64,000 bases of DNA from Arthrobacter cryoconiti (lineage in GTDB: Bacteria > Actinomycetota > Actinomycetes > Actinomycetales > Micrococcaceae). The DNA lies in assembly GCF_020905375.1 (NCBI RefSeq), contig NZ_JAJJBU010000022.1:62001-126000 (forward strand), written 5' to 3'. Shown here one piece after another: positions 35,155-44,650 of the stretch (position 1 is its first letter; each line of letters opens with the position of its first letter). The notes below the pieces were generated by a model. It saw nothing but the letters and a program-made list of their open reading frames with translations, was not told the origin of the DNA and did not search any database. The translations under genes were made by a program, and so were the position numbers.

Positions 35155-35211
35155 GGACTGACCGTGGACTATCTATCCTAGCGCATCTGCCCGCAAATAT
35201 ATTCCATCAGA

Positions 35212-35259
35212 TTCAGCTAAGGGTTCAGCTAAGGTCACAGCTAGGGGTTCGGCTAAGGG
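35212..35259. repeat. Four tandem copies of a 12-bp unit across the GH3 stop codon
   Basis: Units TTCAGCTAAGGG, TTCAGCTAAGGT, CACAGCTAGGGG and TTCGGCTAAGGG are consecutive. The last one supplies the TAG stop of the GH3 gene; the other copies bring further in-frame stops after it (TAG and TGA). Confidence 0.75.
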
Positions 35260-36572
35260 CTCAGCAGCCCAGCCGCCGCCTTGGATTGCAGGACGAGCAG
35301 TGCTGCGGCGTCGATCTTGGCAGCAAAATCCGCGCTGCCCTGTGCCGCGGCCACCATGCCCTGATACATCTGCGGGAGCAGCGCCTGATTGGTACACAGC
35401 GCCATGGTGCCACCGGCCGCTATGAAGTTGGCACCTCGCGCGGCCACCGGCACAGCCGCGACCTGGACGGCGTCGCACAAGTCATCGCTGACGACTATCC
35501 CGGTGAAGCCTAGGTCACCGCGCACCATGTCCGTCACGATCACAGGTGAAAACGGGGCCAGATTCGCGGGATCCAAGTTGGGGTAGAACGCGTTGGAAAT
35601 CATCAGCCATGGCACCCCTGACGCAACGGCGTCACGAAACGGGCCAAGGTAGGGATCATTGCGAACTGTCGTGGAATCCGTGACGCCAGCGGAGACGTCC
35701 GTATTGCCCAGAACCCGCCCAAGCCCGGGGAAGTGCTTGACCGTCGTATCAACACCGGCAGCCGCCATGCCCTGAGCAAACGCCAGACCATGGCTAGAGA
35801 CATCTTCTGGGGTAAAGCCGTACTCGCGGCCAAACACCCCAATCGGGGCGTTCTGCGCAGCGAAGCCGGCGCCAGGCACCGTATCCAACACGGGAGCCAG
35901 ATTGACGTTCACCCCGGCGGCAGCCAGCTGCTGCCCCCATTGCGTAGCCTCGGAGCGGAGTACCTTCGGATCAAGTTGACCCTGTTCAATAGCCTGCGGG
36001 ATCCTATCAAAGCCGGGTCCTTGCATGATTTGCACAAACCCCCCTTCCTGATCCGTCGCCACGAACGCACCGACTCCCGCCGCGCCAGAAACCTGCGCCG
36101 TCAGAGCCGCGACCACAGCAGCGGCACCTTGCACTCCGGCAGTGGTGCGCCCTTTCATAAAGACGTTACCTACGGGCAAAGTGTTCACGGCGTACACGGA
36201 ATTCGCATCCGCACCGGTGACGGGGGAAGAAACCATCAGCACCTGACCAACTTTTTGTTCCAAGGTCATGCTGGCCAGTTTTTGCGCAGCCAGACTGGGT
36301 GCGGCCGTTGCTGGTGCGGACGACGCCGGTACAGGAGCCTCGTTGCTGGGCGCAGGAGCCGCCGTCGTAGGCGCTGCCGGGCTGGCAGGGGCCGAAGCGC
36401 CCGCAGTGACTGAAGGGCTGGCAGAGGGCGACGGGCTGCCAGAGGACGAGGCGGCGTTAGAGCCCGACGTTGGTCGAAGGATGGTCAGGTAGAGCACGAC
36501 AAGGGCCACTACGCAAGCAATCGCCACGGCACCCACCGCTATCGCAACGCGGCGACGTACGGATCTGGCCAT
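35253..36572 (-). CDS. GH3-family beta-N-acetylhexosaminidase-like protein, membrane-anchored
   Basis: A 439-residue protein. An N-terminal signal anchor (VAIAVGAVAIACVVALVVLY) is followed by a Ser/Ala/Pro linker of about 75 residues and then a GH3 N-terminal barrel. The conserved block is VKHFPGLGRVLGNTD, and the nucleophile Asp is in GIVVSDDL. In NagZ the loop after KHFPG contains a DxH dyad used as the acid/base; here the stretch NTDVSAGVTDS has no His, so either another residue serves or the mechanism differs. It probably trims muropeptide or glycan beta-N-acetylglucosamine outside the membrane. It lies between ctaG and ssrA. Activity on NAG is family-based inference. Confidence 0.82.
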   Translation of the reverse strand: MARSVRRRVAIAVGAVAIACVVALVVLYLTILRPTSGSNAASSSGSPSPSASPSVTAGASAPASPAAPTTAAPAPSNEAPVPASSAPATAAPSLAAQKLASMTLEQKVGQVLMVSSPVTGADANSVYAVNTLPVGNVFMKGRTTAGVQGAAAVVAALTAQVSGAAGVGAFVATDQEGGFVQIMQGPGFDRIPQAIEQGQLDPKVLRSEATQWGQQLAAAGVNVNLAPVLDTVPGAGFAAQNAPIGVFGREYGFTPEDVSSHGLAFAQGMAAAGVDTTVKHFPGLGRVLGNTDVSAGVTDSTTVRNDPYLGPFRDAVASGVPWLMISNAFYPNLDPANLAPFSPVIVTDMVRGDLGFTGIVVSDDLCDAVQVAAVPVAARGANFIAAGGTMALCTNQALLPQMYQGMVAAAQGSADFAAKIDAAALLVLQSKAAAGLLSP

Positions 36573-36577
36573 GGAAC

Positions 36578-37459
36578 TTACCTTCCTAAATGAAGATGGG
36601 CTGCGTTGAGTTCATCCATCTGTTCATCTGAGAGTTCATCCAGAACCTTTCGCTCGCCTTTGTCGGACTTCGAGAATCGGATGAAGAGCAAGATGAGCAC
36701 CGGAAGGTCCATCATCTCGGCAATGAACCACAAGAAGTCGCCACCTAGTTGCTGGTCGCCTATTGCGCTTGGGAACCACGATGGAGTGAACCCGCTCAGC
36801 GCGCCAGCCCCGTCCAAGACACTAGGACTGAGCCGCATAATCAGCCCGGGGACAGCGTCCGCTAAAAGCTCAATAAACGCAAAAACGAACTGCAACATGA
36901 TCATGGCGGTGCCCACACTTGTTTGCTCCTCCACAAGTGGAAGCAGCATAAGGGAGCCCAGTAGTGGCACGGCTATCCCCAATAGACCAGACAGGGTGGG
37001 ATCTACTCGGGAAATACCAGCCAATGGCGTGAGCATCATTGAGAGTGCGACGATGCCCACCAAAGGTGCCACAGCACTGTTAGAGAAGAGTTTCATGGGG
37101 CGGCGGGATAGCGCCGCTAGGGCTGTGCGCGCCCGACTTTGGCGCATCGTCGCTCGGGCAAGGGCTACGGGTAATCCCATGGCCAAGCCAGCGGGCACCA
37201 CAAACAGGAGCATGGCGATGCGGACGGAGAACGCCCAACGAAGTTCTTGTGAGTAGCTACCTAAGAAGCCAAAGCTGACCACGGAGTAAGTCCCCAAGCC
37301 CAGAATCAAGAAGGCTGCGGCACGCCACACCGGCCACCGGTTTCCCGCTCTAGCTGCCCGGATCAACCCCAAAATATAGAGACCACTTGCGCCAAGCACG
37401 AAGGCCAGGGCCCATGGGTCCAAGGTCCAGGTGCTTAAGAAAACGCCAATGGGAGGCAT
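36578..37459 (-). CDS. CtaG-family cytochrome c oxidase assembly protein
   Basis: A 293-residue membrane protein of the caa3_CtaG family with about seven hydrophobic segments. Typical points include the opening TWTLDPWALAFVLGASGLYILG, the FLGSYSQELRWAFSVRI turn, and a C-terminal cytosolic tail (ERKVLDELSDEQMDELNAAH). In Bacillus the family helps caa3 oxidase assembly; in actinobacteria many members have lost copper ligands, so the role is less certain. Only 3 nt separates it from smpB and 5 nt from the GH3 gene, so it is likely co-transcribed with both. Confidence 0.8.
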   Translation of the reverse strand: MPPIGVFLSTWTLDPWALAFVLGASGLYILGLIRAARAGNRWPVWRAAAFLILGLGTYSVVSFGFLGSYSQELRWAFSVRIAMLLFVVPAGLAMGLPVALARATMRQSRARTALAALSRRPMKLFSNSAVAPLVGIVALSMMLTPLAGISRVDPTLSGLLGIAVPLLGSLMLLPLVEEQTSVGTAMIMLQFVFAFIELLADAVPGLIMRLSPSVLDGAGALSGFTPSWFPSAIGDQQLGGDFLWFIAEMMDLPVLILLFIRFSKSDKGERKVLDELSDEQMDELNAAHLHLGR

Positions 37460-37462
37460 AGC

Positions 37463-37933
37463 CTAGCCCCGGTTCTTTTCCCGCATGGCTCTCAGAGCCT
37501 CTCGGTTATCTTGCTTTTCCCGCAATGACTGACGCTTGTCATAGTCTTTCTTACCCCGAGCGATTGCTATTTCAACCTTGGCACGACTGTCCAAAAAGTA
37601 CAGTTGCAAGGGCACAATGGTGAAGCCTGATTCACGGGTTTTGTGCGATATTTTCTCTAGTTCGTCCCGGTGAAGCAATAACTTCCGACGCCGGCGAGCT
37701 GTGTGATTGGTCCAGCTCCCGTTAAGGTATTCCGGGATGTAGACGGCTTCGAGCCACAGTTCGTCGTTATAGAACGTGGCGAAGCCGTCAACCAACGAAG
37801 CACGCCCCTCACGCAGCGACTTAACTTCAGTCCCCATTAAGACCAGTCCGGCCTCGTACGTGTCCATGATGTGGTAGTCGTGCTGGGCCTTACGATTGGT
37901 GGCCACAACCTTTCGGCCACTTTCCTTAGGCAC
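37463..37933 (-). CDS. smpB: SsrA-binding protein
   Basis: A 156-residue tmRNA partner. The OB-fold core [36 protein letters not shown] and the C-terminal [19 protein letters not shown] tail are classic; the tail inserts in the empty mRNA channel. I chose the GTG at 37933 (VPKESGRK) since AAGGAG lies 6 nt upstream; ATG 37948 would place that site inside the gene, and longer starts run into the M23 gene. With ssrA downstream on the same strand, the two halves of trans-translation are close, a common actinobacterial arrangement. Confidence 0.95.
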   Translation of the reverse strand: MPKESGRKVVATNRKAQHDYHIMDTYEAGLVLMGTEVKSLREGRASLVDGFATFYNDELWLEAVYIPEYLNGSWTNHTARRRRKLLLHRDELEKISHKTRESGFTIVPLQLYFLDSRAKVEIAIARGKKDYDKRQSLREKQDNREALRAMREKNRG

Positions 37934-38010
37934 TGCGGACTCCTTCATGATGGTATGGCCGCGCCCAACTGGCGCAGAGTCCAGTCTAGCAACGACAGCA
38001 GACCGGGGTG

Positions 38011-39426
38011 TTACAGCAGCCCCATGGGATCTACTGGAACGCCATTGAGCCAAGTCTCGAAGTGTGCGTGGCAACCTGTGGAGTTACCGGTACTCCCGGA
38101 GTAGGCGATCAGCTGGCCTTGTGAGACTCTCTGCCCCGGTGATACCACCACCGAACTGTTGTGGTAGTAGATGGTGGTAAGGGCATTGCCCGCAATAACA
38201 CCGTGCGTTATTTGAACTGTATTTCCGCCACCGTAGACGGTCCAGCCACCGATCACTACTGTGCCTGCCGCAGCCGCGTAGACCGGTGTTCCGCAGGTGG
38301 CACCAAAGTCGACGCCCGTGTGCATGTAGCCGCCGGTGCCATTGAAGTCGATGGTTCCGGCCGGAGTGGCCCGCCAGCCGAAGCCGGAAGTGATCGGGAT
38401 GTTACCGGAGAAGGGGTGTTGCAGACCAAAGGCGGATGGGTTTCCCGGAGCTGGTTGCACGTAGGGCGGTGGTACGTAGCCCGCATTACCCTGATTGGCA
38501 GCTTGCTCACGGGCGATCCGTTCAGCCTCTGCCTGCGCTGCCTTACGAGCAGCTTCAATTTCCTGACGCTGGCGTTCGGCAATCTGAGCGGCTACGTCGT
38601 TTTGCTGTTGCTGTACGACAGCCATTTTGGCTTGAATCTGCGGTTTTTTAGCTTCCAGGTCAGCGTTGATAGCGGCAGAGTCGCTGATCAGCTTATCTAC
38701 CGTAACTTTTTTGGCTGCCGCCGAATCGCGTGCGGTCTGCTCAGCGACCAAAGCGGCGTCGGCCTGAGATTTGAGGTCTTTAATCTCCGCTTCCACGGCT
38801 GTTAGGCGAGCCGCAGCGTTTTGATTAGTGGCTTTTTGGGTACTCAACTTCTCCAGGACGGCGGTCTGGCTCCGCGTCGCTTGTTCAGCCAAGTCGATTG
38901 AGTTCGCCAAATCTCCCGTGGAGCCAACACCTAGGAGCAGCGTCAGGTTCGCGGGAAGCCCGCCTGCCTTGTAAGACTGGGCAGCAATTTGCCCTATTAG
39001 ACTCTTCGTTTCAAGGGACTTTTTGGCATCCATTTCAATCTGGGCCGTAATTTTATCTTTGTTTTGCTGCGCTAAATCTATGCGCGCCGAGAGCTTGTTG
39101 ACTTGTTCGGTGGCTGCACCTACACGGGTCTGTGCGTCGGCAAGGGCTGCCTGGGCACCGGGCAGCTGGCCTTGGTAGAGCACCAGATCTGAGGCTGACT
39201 TCGCGATGCCCGAGTCGACAAACTCGAGGGCTGAGGACGCGTTGTCGGCCTGCTGTTGAAGAGCCGCCGCCTGATCATCTAGCTGGTCAGCATGAGCCGC
39301 CGGGACCAAACCCAGCAGGCCCACCATGAGCAACGCCGTCGTGGCTGTTCCCACTCGGGCCTGCCACCGTGGTTTTTGGCGCAGGGGGTTCATCGTGCCC
39401 GCTGAGCCGGTCGATGTTGATTTCAT
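38011..39426 (-). CDS. Secreted coiled-coil M23 peptidase, FtsEX-associated
   Basis: A 471-residue protein. A signal peptide ([17 protein letters not shown]) is followed by a long coiled-coil (about 50-300), a Pro/Gly linker ([12 protein letters not shown]), and a LytM/M23 domain with zinc ligands in HTGVDFG and CHAHFE. It corresponds functionally to EnvC in E. coli or RipC in mycobacteria, which are controlled by FtsEX during septum splitting, and it sits directly after ftsX. Whether it cuts peptidoglycan itself or activates another hydrolase is open, though the zinc ligands look intact. It starts 76 nt after ftsX. Confidence 0.88.
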   Translation of the reverse strand: MKSTSTGSAGTMNPLRQKPRWQARVGTATTALLMVGLLGLVPAAHADQLDDQAAALQQQADNASSALEFVDSGIAKSASDLVLYQGQLPGAQAALADAQTRVGAATEQVNKLSARIDLAQQNKDKITAQIEMDAKKSLETKSLIGQIAAQSYKAGGLPANLTLLLGVGSTGDLANSIDLAEQATRSQTAVLEKLSTQKATNQNAAARLTAVEAEIKDLKSQADAALVAEQTARDSAAAKKVTVDKLISDSAAINADLEAKKPQIQAKMAVVQQQQNDVAAQIAERQRQEIEAARKAAQAEAERIAREQAANQGNAGYVPPPYVQPAPGNPSAFGLQHPFSGNIPITSGFGWRATPAGTIDFNGTGGYMHTGVDFGATCGTPVYAAAAGTVVIGGWTVYGGGNTVQITHGVIAGNALTTIYYHNSSVVVSPGQRVSQGQLIAYSGSTGNSTGCHAHFETWLNGVPVDPMGLL

Positions 39427-39502
39427 GTCTGAACATGCTCCTCGTAGTGTGCCTGGTCGCAGGTGCCTGCAGGCGTGGCGCGTTTCCCCAACACGCCAAC
39501 GC

Positions 39503-40417
39503 CTATACTTTCAGGTTCTTGCGGAGTGACACAACTGATGCCACCCCGGCAAGGACAATGCCTAACAGAATAAGAACCGGATAAATGGCAAACATTTGTC
39601 CGGTAGAAATGATCGGCATCCCGGTGTTGCCCTTAGCGAGAAAACCGCCCATGAAGAACTTGACGATCGCCCAGACGGCACCAGAGGCCAATAAGGCGCC
39701 GATGGTGGCGGCAATGACTCCCTCCAGAACAAAGGGCAGTTGAATCACGGTTTTGGATGCTCCCACCAGACGCATAATGTCAATCTCTTTGGCCCGCGAC
39801 TGCGCGGAGAGCTTGATGGTGGTCGAGATCAGCAGCGCCGCGCAGATGATCATGAGTGCGGCAAGTCCCACCGCGACGATCGTCGCACCGTTCATGACAA
39901 CGAAGAGTGGTTCAAGGACTTTACGCTGATCCACCACAGAATCCACCCCTGGTGTAGCCGAGAAGGACTCGTTGATGATCTGGTACTTTTCCGGATCAGT
40001 CAGTTTGATCCGGAAGGATGATGGAAGGTTACCGGCTTCTACGGAATCCGCCATGGGCGAGTTGGCGAACTGTTCCTTGAAGTGCGCCAGGGCCTCGTCT
40101 TGGGACTCAAAGGTCCATTTCTCAACGTAGGGCTTCACCGCCGGGGAATCGAGCATCCCTTGAATGTTTTGCTTTTGGTCTGGGGTAACAGCACCGGCGA
40201 CGCAGTTGGTGTTGGTGGGCACGTCGTTACAGAGATAAACGGTGACCTGAACTTTGTCATACCAAAAGCCCTTTAACTGGCCAACTTGTAATTGCAACAA
40301 TCCGGCCGCACCCACGAAGGTCAGGGAGACGAAAGTGACCAGGATAACTGAGATGACCATGGTCATGTTGCGGCGCAGGCCACTGCCTAGCTCGCCGAGA
40401 ATGAAGGCAAGTCTCAT
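39503..40417 (-). CDS. ftsX: Cell-division ABC permease-like protein FtsX
   Basis: A 304-residue protein with one N-terminal and three C-terminal membrane helices around an extracellular loop (about 45-165) that carries two cysteines (YLCNDVPTNTNC), a typical actinobacterial FtsX feature. The cytosolic AKEIDIMRLVGASKTVI stretch is the coupling helix that faces FtsE. It converts ATP hydrolysis into activation of cell-wall hydrolases at the division site. The ATG overlaps the ftsE stop by 4 nt, and the M23 gene follows. Confidence 0.95.
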   Translation of the reverse strand: MRLAFILGELGSGLRRNMTMVISVILVTFVSLTFVGAAGLLQLQVGQLKGFWYDKVQVTVYLCNDVPTNTNCVAGAVTPDQKQNIQGMLDSPAVKPYVEKWTFESQDEALAHFKEQFANSPMADSVEAGNLPSSFRIKLTDPEKYQIINESFSATPGVDSVVDQRKVLEPLFVVMNGATIVAVGLAALMIICAALLISTTIKLSAQSRAKEIDIMRLVGASKTVIQLPFVLEGVIAATIGALLASGAVWAIVKFFMGGFLAKGNTGMPIISTGQMFAIYPVLILLGIVLAGVASVVSLRKNLKV

Positions 40418-41334
40418 GAGTGTTCCTCCTGCGTCCCGTAGAGTCCGTTGGATCGATGCTGGAGCCGGTCGCGGTTACGCTCAAGACGCGGTGGCATGGA
40501 GTCCTTTTCAGCCTCATCCTGGCCGAAGGCACCGGAACTTTCTGCGCGCTGGCGACGCGTTTGAGGCGCGCCCTCCTCTACAGAGTTTTCGGTCACCGCT
40601 GGTGCGTTCGCGGAGTTGGCAAGGATCGCCGCTGCCTGAACGATCGGGATGGCAGAGGTGTACTGAGCACGGGCCTCATCACGGACCACCTTGCCCTTAC
40701 GGAGTTCGATGACACGTTTGCGCATTGAATCGACGATGTCGTCGTCGTGGGTAGCCATGACCACTGTGGTGCCGTTTTGATTAATTTTGTCCAGAATGTC
40801 CATGATGCCTGCGCTCGTGACAGGGTCAAGGTTTCCTGTGGGCTCATCCGCCAACAAGATGTCCGGCTGGTTCACAATGGCGCGCGCGATTGCCACACGT
40901 TGCTGCTCACCGCCGGAGAGTTCGCTGGGCAGGCGACGTTCTTTGCCTTCAAGGCCGACGAGTTCCAGTACGCGAGGAACCTCCGTGCGGATAGCGGCAC
41001 GGCTTTTGCCAATGACCGCCATGGCGTAGGCCACGTTCGCGAATGCGGTCTTGGAGGTGATGAGGCGGAAGTCTTGAAAAACCACACCAATGCCGCGTCG
41101 AAATTTGGGCACACGCCAACTGGGCACGTTGGCCACGTTCTGACCTGCCACGTAGATCCGGCCGTGCTTGGTCTTCGCCTCGCGCAAGACCAAGCTCAGG
41201 AACGTCGACTTGCCCGAGCCCGACGCGCCGACGAGGAAGACGAACTCCCCGCGGTCAACCTCCACGGAGACGTCGTCGAGTGCCGGCGGACTTTTAGGGT
41301 CGTGGGAAATGCTTACATTTTCAAAGCGAATCAT
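40414..41334 (-). CDS. ftsE: Cell-division ATP-binding protein FtsE with long C-terminal tail
   Basis: A 306-residue ABC ATPase. Walker [11 protein letters not shown]-loop VVFQDFRL, signature LSGGEQQR, Walker [13 protein letters not shown] and the switch His in VMATHD are intact. FtsE is usually about 230 residues; the last 75 or so here are a hydrophilic, charged tail (for instance [16 protein letters not shown]), with no fold I can name. I chose ATG 41334 (MIRFENVSI), the family start; the frame is open for 59 more codons upstream without homology. It heads the ftsE-ftsX-M23-smpB run. Confidence 0.94.
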   Translation of the reverse strand: MIRFENVSISHDPKSPPALDDVSVEVDRGEFVFLVGASGSGKSTFLSLVLREAKTKHGRIYVAGQNVANVPSWRVPKFRRGIGVVFQDFRLITSKTAFANVAYAMAVIGKSRAAIRTEVPRVLELVGLEGKERRLPSELSGGEQQRVAIARAIVNQPDILLADEPTGNLDPVTSAGIMDILDKINQNGTTVVMATHDDDIVDSMRKRVIELRKGKVVRDEARAQYTSAIPIVQAAAILANSANAPAVTENSVEEGAPQTRRQRAESSGAFGQDEAEKDSMPPRLERNRDRLQHRSNGLYGTQEEHS

Positions 41335-41418
41335 GACTTTTCGTTGCCCTTCCAGCGAACGGTGCTGGCATGCCGATGCCAGGGCGTTGGTTTGGGGGAA
41401 GAAACCACCAGCGTTACG

Positions 41419-41424
41419 ACTATA
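41419..41424 (-). promoter_or_regulatory. Candidate -10 element upstream of ftsE
   Basis: TATAGT on the minus strand, 84 nt before the ftsE ATG, in the gap after the vanW-like gene. The -35 is weak, so this is tentative. It would let ftsEX be expressed independently of the inserted vanW gene. Confidence 0.35.
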
Positions 41425-41544
41425 GGCACCGTTGACGCGCATTCCGGGTTCCTCGCCGGTGTGTCGGTTTCCTTTTAGGCTGTGAGTTTGCCGGGAAGCC
41501 AGAAAGCACAAGGTAATTCACGCTTTCTGACCAGAACCACGGTG

Positions 41545-42390
41545 CTAAAGCGAGGCAACCTCCTCACTTCTTATCGTCGATGTGATCAACTCCCGCGCGT
41601 AGAGGACCTTGGCGTTATTTTCCACGATGAGCTCGCGGCCGACCTCGTTGCCTGTTCGTTTGTCACGAATACTGCGAAAAACCTTGTTATGTCTATACAC
41701 ACTGGATCCAATTTCTTGAAAATAGGCATCGCTTTCCTTGATATGATATTTCGTTTCAAGACCCCGTTCCGCACGCAGTTCACCGCGTAGATATTCCTCA
41801 GTCAAACTGATTCGAAATTGAAACGTATTTTGCGTGGGGTTGTGGACGCGATAGTCAAGGTAGTTGTACACAATGGATGTTCCGGTTCCAAAAGGTATCT
41901 GACGATTGAAATCTGGGAACAGATCAATCTCACCATGATGATGATGTTCTACTATCTCCAGGGGACTATGCAAAACCATCCAATGTAGGAGGTTGGTAAA
42001 TTGACACAAGCCTCCCCCGATTCCCTGTGCAGGACCATTGCCGTTGATCGTCAGCCCAACACGGTAGCCTCGTCTGGCGGAACAGCGCCCGACTAGGTTC
42101 CAGAACGAAAATGTCTCTCCGGGACGAATCAGAATTCCGTCTATATGCGGCGCAGCGAGCCCGAGGCTTACAGCTTTATTTTCTTGTAACTCCAGCTCTA
42201 CGTTTCCCAGCTTCCGTCTAATCAGTGAATTATGACGGTAAATACTGATCGGTAGATCGTCCTTTTGGTACGTCTTGGAGAGTTTTTTCCTCTTACCAAG
42301 ATCCACAATCTTACGAAGCCAAATCTGGCGCTGTACAGCAATGGAATAGGTGAATGGCGAGATCTCCCCAAAAAGTTTACGGCGCAACAT
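41545..42390 (-). CDS. VanW-family protein, low-GC gene between prfB and ftsE
   Basis: A 281-residue VanW-like protein. The diagnostic core is GETFSFWNLVGR, then GIGGGLCQFTNLLHWM and HSPLEIVEHHHHG. The family is named after an accessory gene of some vancomycin-resistance clusters, but most members have no proven role in resistance. No other van gene is near. Base composition is unlike its neighbours: 41701-41760 is 35 percent GC by direct count. I chose ATG 42390, since AAGGGGG lies 9 nt upstream; GTG 42429 is a longer option. It splits the usual prfB-ftsE order, so horizontal gain is likely. No signal peptide is clear. Confidence 0.88.
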   Translation of the reverse strand: MLRRKLFGEISPFTYSIAVQRQIWLRKIVDLGKRKKLSKTYQKDDLPISIYRHNSLIRRKLGNVELELQENKAVSLGLAAPHIDGILIRPGETFSFWNLVGRCSARRGYRVGLTINGNGPAQGIGGGLCQFTNLLHWMVLHSPLEIVEHHHHGEIDLFPDFNRQIPFGTGTSIVYNYLDYRVHNPTQNTFQFRISLTEEYLRGELRAERGLETKYHIKESDAYFQEIGSSVYRHNKVFRSIRDKRTGNEVGRELIVENNAKVLYARELITSTIRSEEVASL

Positions 42391-42522
42391 TCTTTTAGTC
42401 CCCCTTGTAGGCTCAGTTGCGAGGATCACTCGCGCTTACAGGATAACGCAGACCGAGGCCACTACGGAACGTATTTCTGAAGCGACACAGAGTACAATCG
42501 CACTCCTGTACAGGTGCGGAAG

Positions 42523-43641
42523 CTACTGCTTTTCGGCGTTGCGATTCTCTGCACGCCAGCGGATACCGGCATCAATGAAGTCGTCGATTTCACCGTCGAG
42601 CACGGCCGCCGTATTTCCGACCTCATACTCAGTGCGCAAGTCCTTGACCATTTGGTAGGGGTTCAGGACGTAGGAGCGCATCTGGTCGCCCCACGATGCC
42701 TTGACGTCCCCTGCCATTGCCTTCTTCGTGGCATCTTCCTCAGCCTTTTTGAGCAGCAGGAGCCGTGATTGGAGCACGCGCATTGCAGCGGCCCTGTTTT
42801 GGATCTGTGATTTTTCGTTCTGCATCGAGACTACAGTCCCGGTGGGAAGGTGTGTCAGCCGGACAGCGGAGTCGGTGGTGTTCACGGACTGACCACCAGG
42901 GCCTGAGGAGCGAAAGACATCGACGCGGATCTCATTATCCGGAACCTCGATTGAATCGGTCTGTTCAATCAGCGGAATGACTTCGACGGCGGCGAACGAG
43001 GTTTGGCGACGTCCCTGGTTATCGAAGGGGCTAATACGTACCAGCCTGTGGGTGCCAGCCTCCACGCTCAACGTACCAAAGGCATACGGTGCTTTCACTT
43101 CGAAAGTGGCGGATTTCAGTCCAGCTTCTTCAGCATATGAAGTGTCCAGCACCGCTGTTGAGTAGCCGTGGCGTTCGGCCCAGCGCAAATACATGCGCAG
43201 CAACATTTCAGCAAAATCTGCCGCGTCAACGCCGCCTGCACCGGAACGAATGGTGACTACTGCTTCGCGTTCGTCGTATTCGCCGGCGAGCAGAGTGACA
43301 ATTTCCAGGTCCTTCAACGACTTTTGCAGGCGTGGTAGTTCTTTTGCCGCTTCCGCCAAAGTATCAGCGTCATTCTCATCTTGGGCCAACTCCACCAAGA
43401 CTTCAAGATCGTCGATCCGGGCTTCGAGACCCCGCAATTTTTCCAGTTTAGATTGGGCGTGACTAAGCCGCGACGTCACCTTTTGGGCAGCCGCAGGGTC
43501 GTCCCACAAGTTGGGGGCACCAGCTTGATCGGACAGATCTTCAATGTCTTCGATGAGCTTGTCCACCTCAGAGACTTGCTCAATCGACTTGTAGGTGGCG
43601 CGTAGCGCCCGGATCTCTGCGGGAAAGTCGATCTCTGCCAT
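42523..43641 (-). CDS. prfB: Peptide chain release factor 2
   Basis: A 372-residue class I release factor. The stop-codon reading motif SPF is in VRISPFDNQ and the peptidyl-hydrolysis motif GGQ in [14 protein letters not shown]2 ends translation at UGA and UAA. The reading frame is uninterrupted, so there is no programmed +1 frameshift of the enteric type. The ATG at 43641 (MAEIDFPAE) fits the family start; an in-frame ATG 3 codons upstream also exists. In relatives ftsE follows directly, whereas here a vanW-like gene intervenes. Confidence 0.97.
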   Translation of the reverse strand: MAEIDFPAEIRALRATYKSIEQVSEVDKLIEDIEDLSDQAGAPNLWDDPAAAQKVTSRLSHAQSKLEKLRGLEARIDDLEVLVELAQDENDADTLAEAAKELPRLQKSLKDLEIVTLLAGEYDEREAVVTIRSGAGGVDAADFAEMLLRMYLRWAERHGYSTAVLDTSYAEEAGLKSATFEVKAPYAFGTLSVEAGTHRLVRISPFDNQGRRQTSFAAVEVIPLIEQTDSIEVPDNEIRVDVFRSSGPGGQSVNTTDSAVRLTHLPTGTVVSMQNEKSQIQNRAAAMRVLQSRLLLLKKAEEDATKKAMAGDVKASWGDQMRSYVLNPYQMVKDLRTEYEVGNTAAVLDGEIDDFIDAGIRWRAENRNAEKQ

Positions 43642-43694
43642 GATATTCAAGCCTACGGCATGTCAGAGGTGCTCCGCCGCGCACTCCTTAGCTT

Positions 43695-44180
43695 CTAAAA
43701 GACCAGGTGTGCCCGGGCGGTCCCGGTCACGGTCAGGACGATCCCGTCCGGGATGAAAAGGTTGATAAACAGCGGATGCACGACGCCGGTCAGGGTCACC
43801 TGCGCGCTTCTCCCATCCGTGGTCCCCGTTCCGCCCGCCAATTGCATACCTGTCACAGACTGCGTAGGTGGCTCATGGTCCAGGTAGGCCTGCGCAGCGG
43901 CGCCAACGCCCGAAACGGTCAACAAAGTGCCGGGGCCCTCCGCTGCCGTGCCGCCCTGCAAAGTGAACGTGTCCGCGGCGGCGAGCGCTGCCCCGTCGGC
44001 GACGGAAAGTAGTTTCTTCTGTGCCAGATAGAGGCTTGAGCTGGCCGCAACCACCGTCATTAGCAGCAAGGCCAAGAGTACATAACCAACCAGCAGCACC
44101 ATGATCTGGCCGTCAGGTCCTTGGACTTCGGAGACTATATTCGCTTTTTGCGCTTCTATTGGGCGGTGCTTTGCTCTCAT
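43695..44180 (-). CDS. TadG/Rv3654c-like pilus-locus protein with one N-terminal helix
   Basis: A 161-residue protein. The stretch GQIMVLLVGYVLLALLLMTVVAASSSLYLAQ is a single N-terminal membrane helix preceded by a cytosolic part, followed by DGAALAAADTFTLQGG, the usual signature of TadG-like N-terminal domains. The rest is a small extracellular part. It is the last gene of the Tad locus and starts on the ATGA that ends the TadE-like gene. It probably helps pilus or secretion assembly at the membrane. It is much shorter than enteric TadG and lacks the von Willebrand domain. Confidence 0.75.
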   Translation of the reverse strand: MRAKHRPIEAQKANIVSEVQGPDGQIMVLLVGYVLLALLLMTVVAASSSLYLAQKKLLSVADGAALAAADTFTLQGGTAAEGPGTLLTVSGVGAAAQAYLDHEPPTQSVTGMQLAGGTGTTDGRSAQVTLTGVVHPLFINLFIPDGIVLTVTGTARAHLVF

Positions 44181-44650
44181 TTGAACCTGCCGACCTTTTG
44201 TGTGGCACCGGATTCCACGGTCGCCGCAGTGAGGTTGACTCCCGGGATTGCTCCCACGAACGGCAGCTCAATTCTCAGGCCCACATGGGCGGTGACGGTC
44301 GTGCCGGGAGTGAGACATCCGGCGTCGCACGTAATGGACAGGGTGGCCTGGGCCGGGTCAAAGCCCATGTCGCTAACGGCTTGGGCCACGGCCTTCTCTG
44401 CGACGTCCCGGGCACCCACTTCTTCCGATTGCGTTACGTACACCTTGGCAGCCTGATCGGAGGCACCCACCACGGCGTAGGCTCCACCCTGCAACTGACC
44501 AACGGTGAGAATCAGATACGCCACCGGGACCATGAGCAGCACCCCGAGGAAGACAAATTCCACGATCGCACTTCCTTCCTGGTCCGTGACGGCAGACATG
44601 GGTTCGCCGCTGTGCTGGCTCTGGCTATTTCGGAATGAGCGCATGTCCAC
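44177..44650 (-). CDS. TadE-like minor pilin (second)
   Basis: A 157-residue TadE-type protein. GSAIVEFVFLGVLLMVPVAYLIL is the pseudopilin-like N-terminal segment with the conserved Glu (VEF) that follows the cleavage site. The remainder is extracellular with a CDAGC pair, likely a disulfide. The GTG at 44650 overlaps the previous gene by 26 nt; ATGs at 44644 and 44599 (MSAVTDQEG) are alternatives, and none has a good ribosome-binding site, so the start is uncertain. It is translationally linked to the gene downstream. Confidence 0.72.
   Translation of the reverse strand: MDMRSFRNSQSQHSGEPMSAVTDQEGSAIVEFVFLGVLLMVPVAYLILTVGQLQGGAYAVVGASDQAAKVYVTQSEEVGARDVAEKAVAQAVSDMGFDPAQATLSITCDAGCLTPGTTVTAHVGLRIELPFVGAIPGVNLTAATVESGATQKVGRFK

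Noticed and set aside
41545-42390. Vancomycin resistance cluster
   Set aside because: Only the vanW-like gene is present. There is no vanHAX, vanR or vanS near it, and VanW proteins are widespread without resistance.
42497-42516. CCTGTACAGG palindrome after prfB as a LexA box
   Set aside because: It lacks the CGAAC half sites of actinobacterial LexA boxes and lies between prfB and the vanW-like gene where no SOS gene is present.
42523-43641. Programmed +1 frameshift in prfB
   Set aside because: The frame is continuous from start to stop with no in-frame UGA or slippery CUUUGA near codon 26.
43951-44100. tRNA or CRISPR-like repeats in the window
   Set aside because: No cloverleaf other than the tmRNA tRNA-like domain, and no regularly spaced identical repeats of 25-40 bp were seen.
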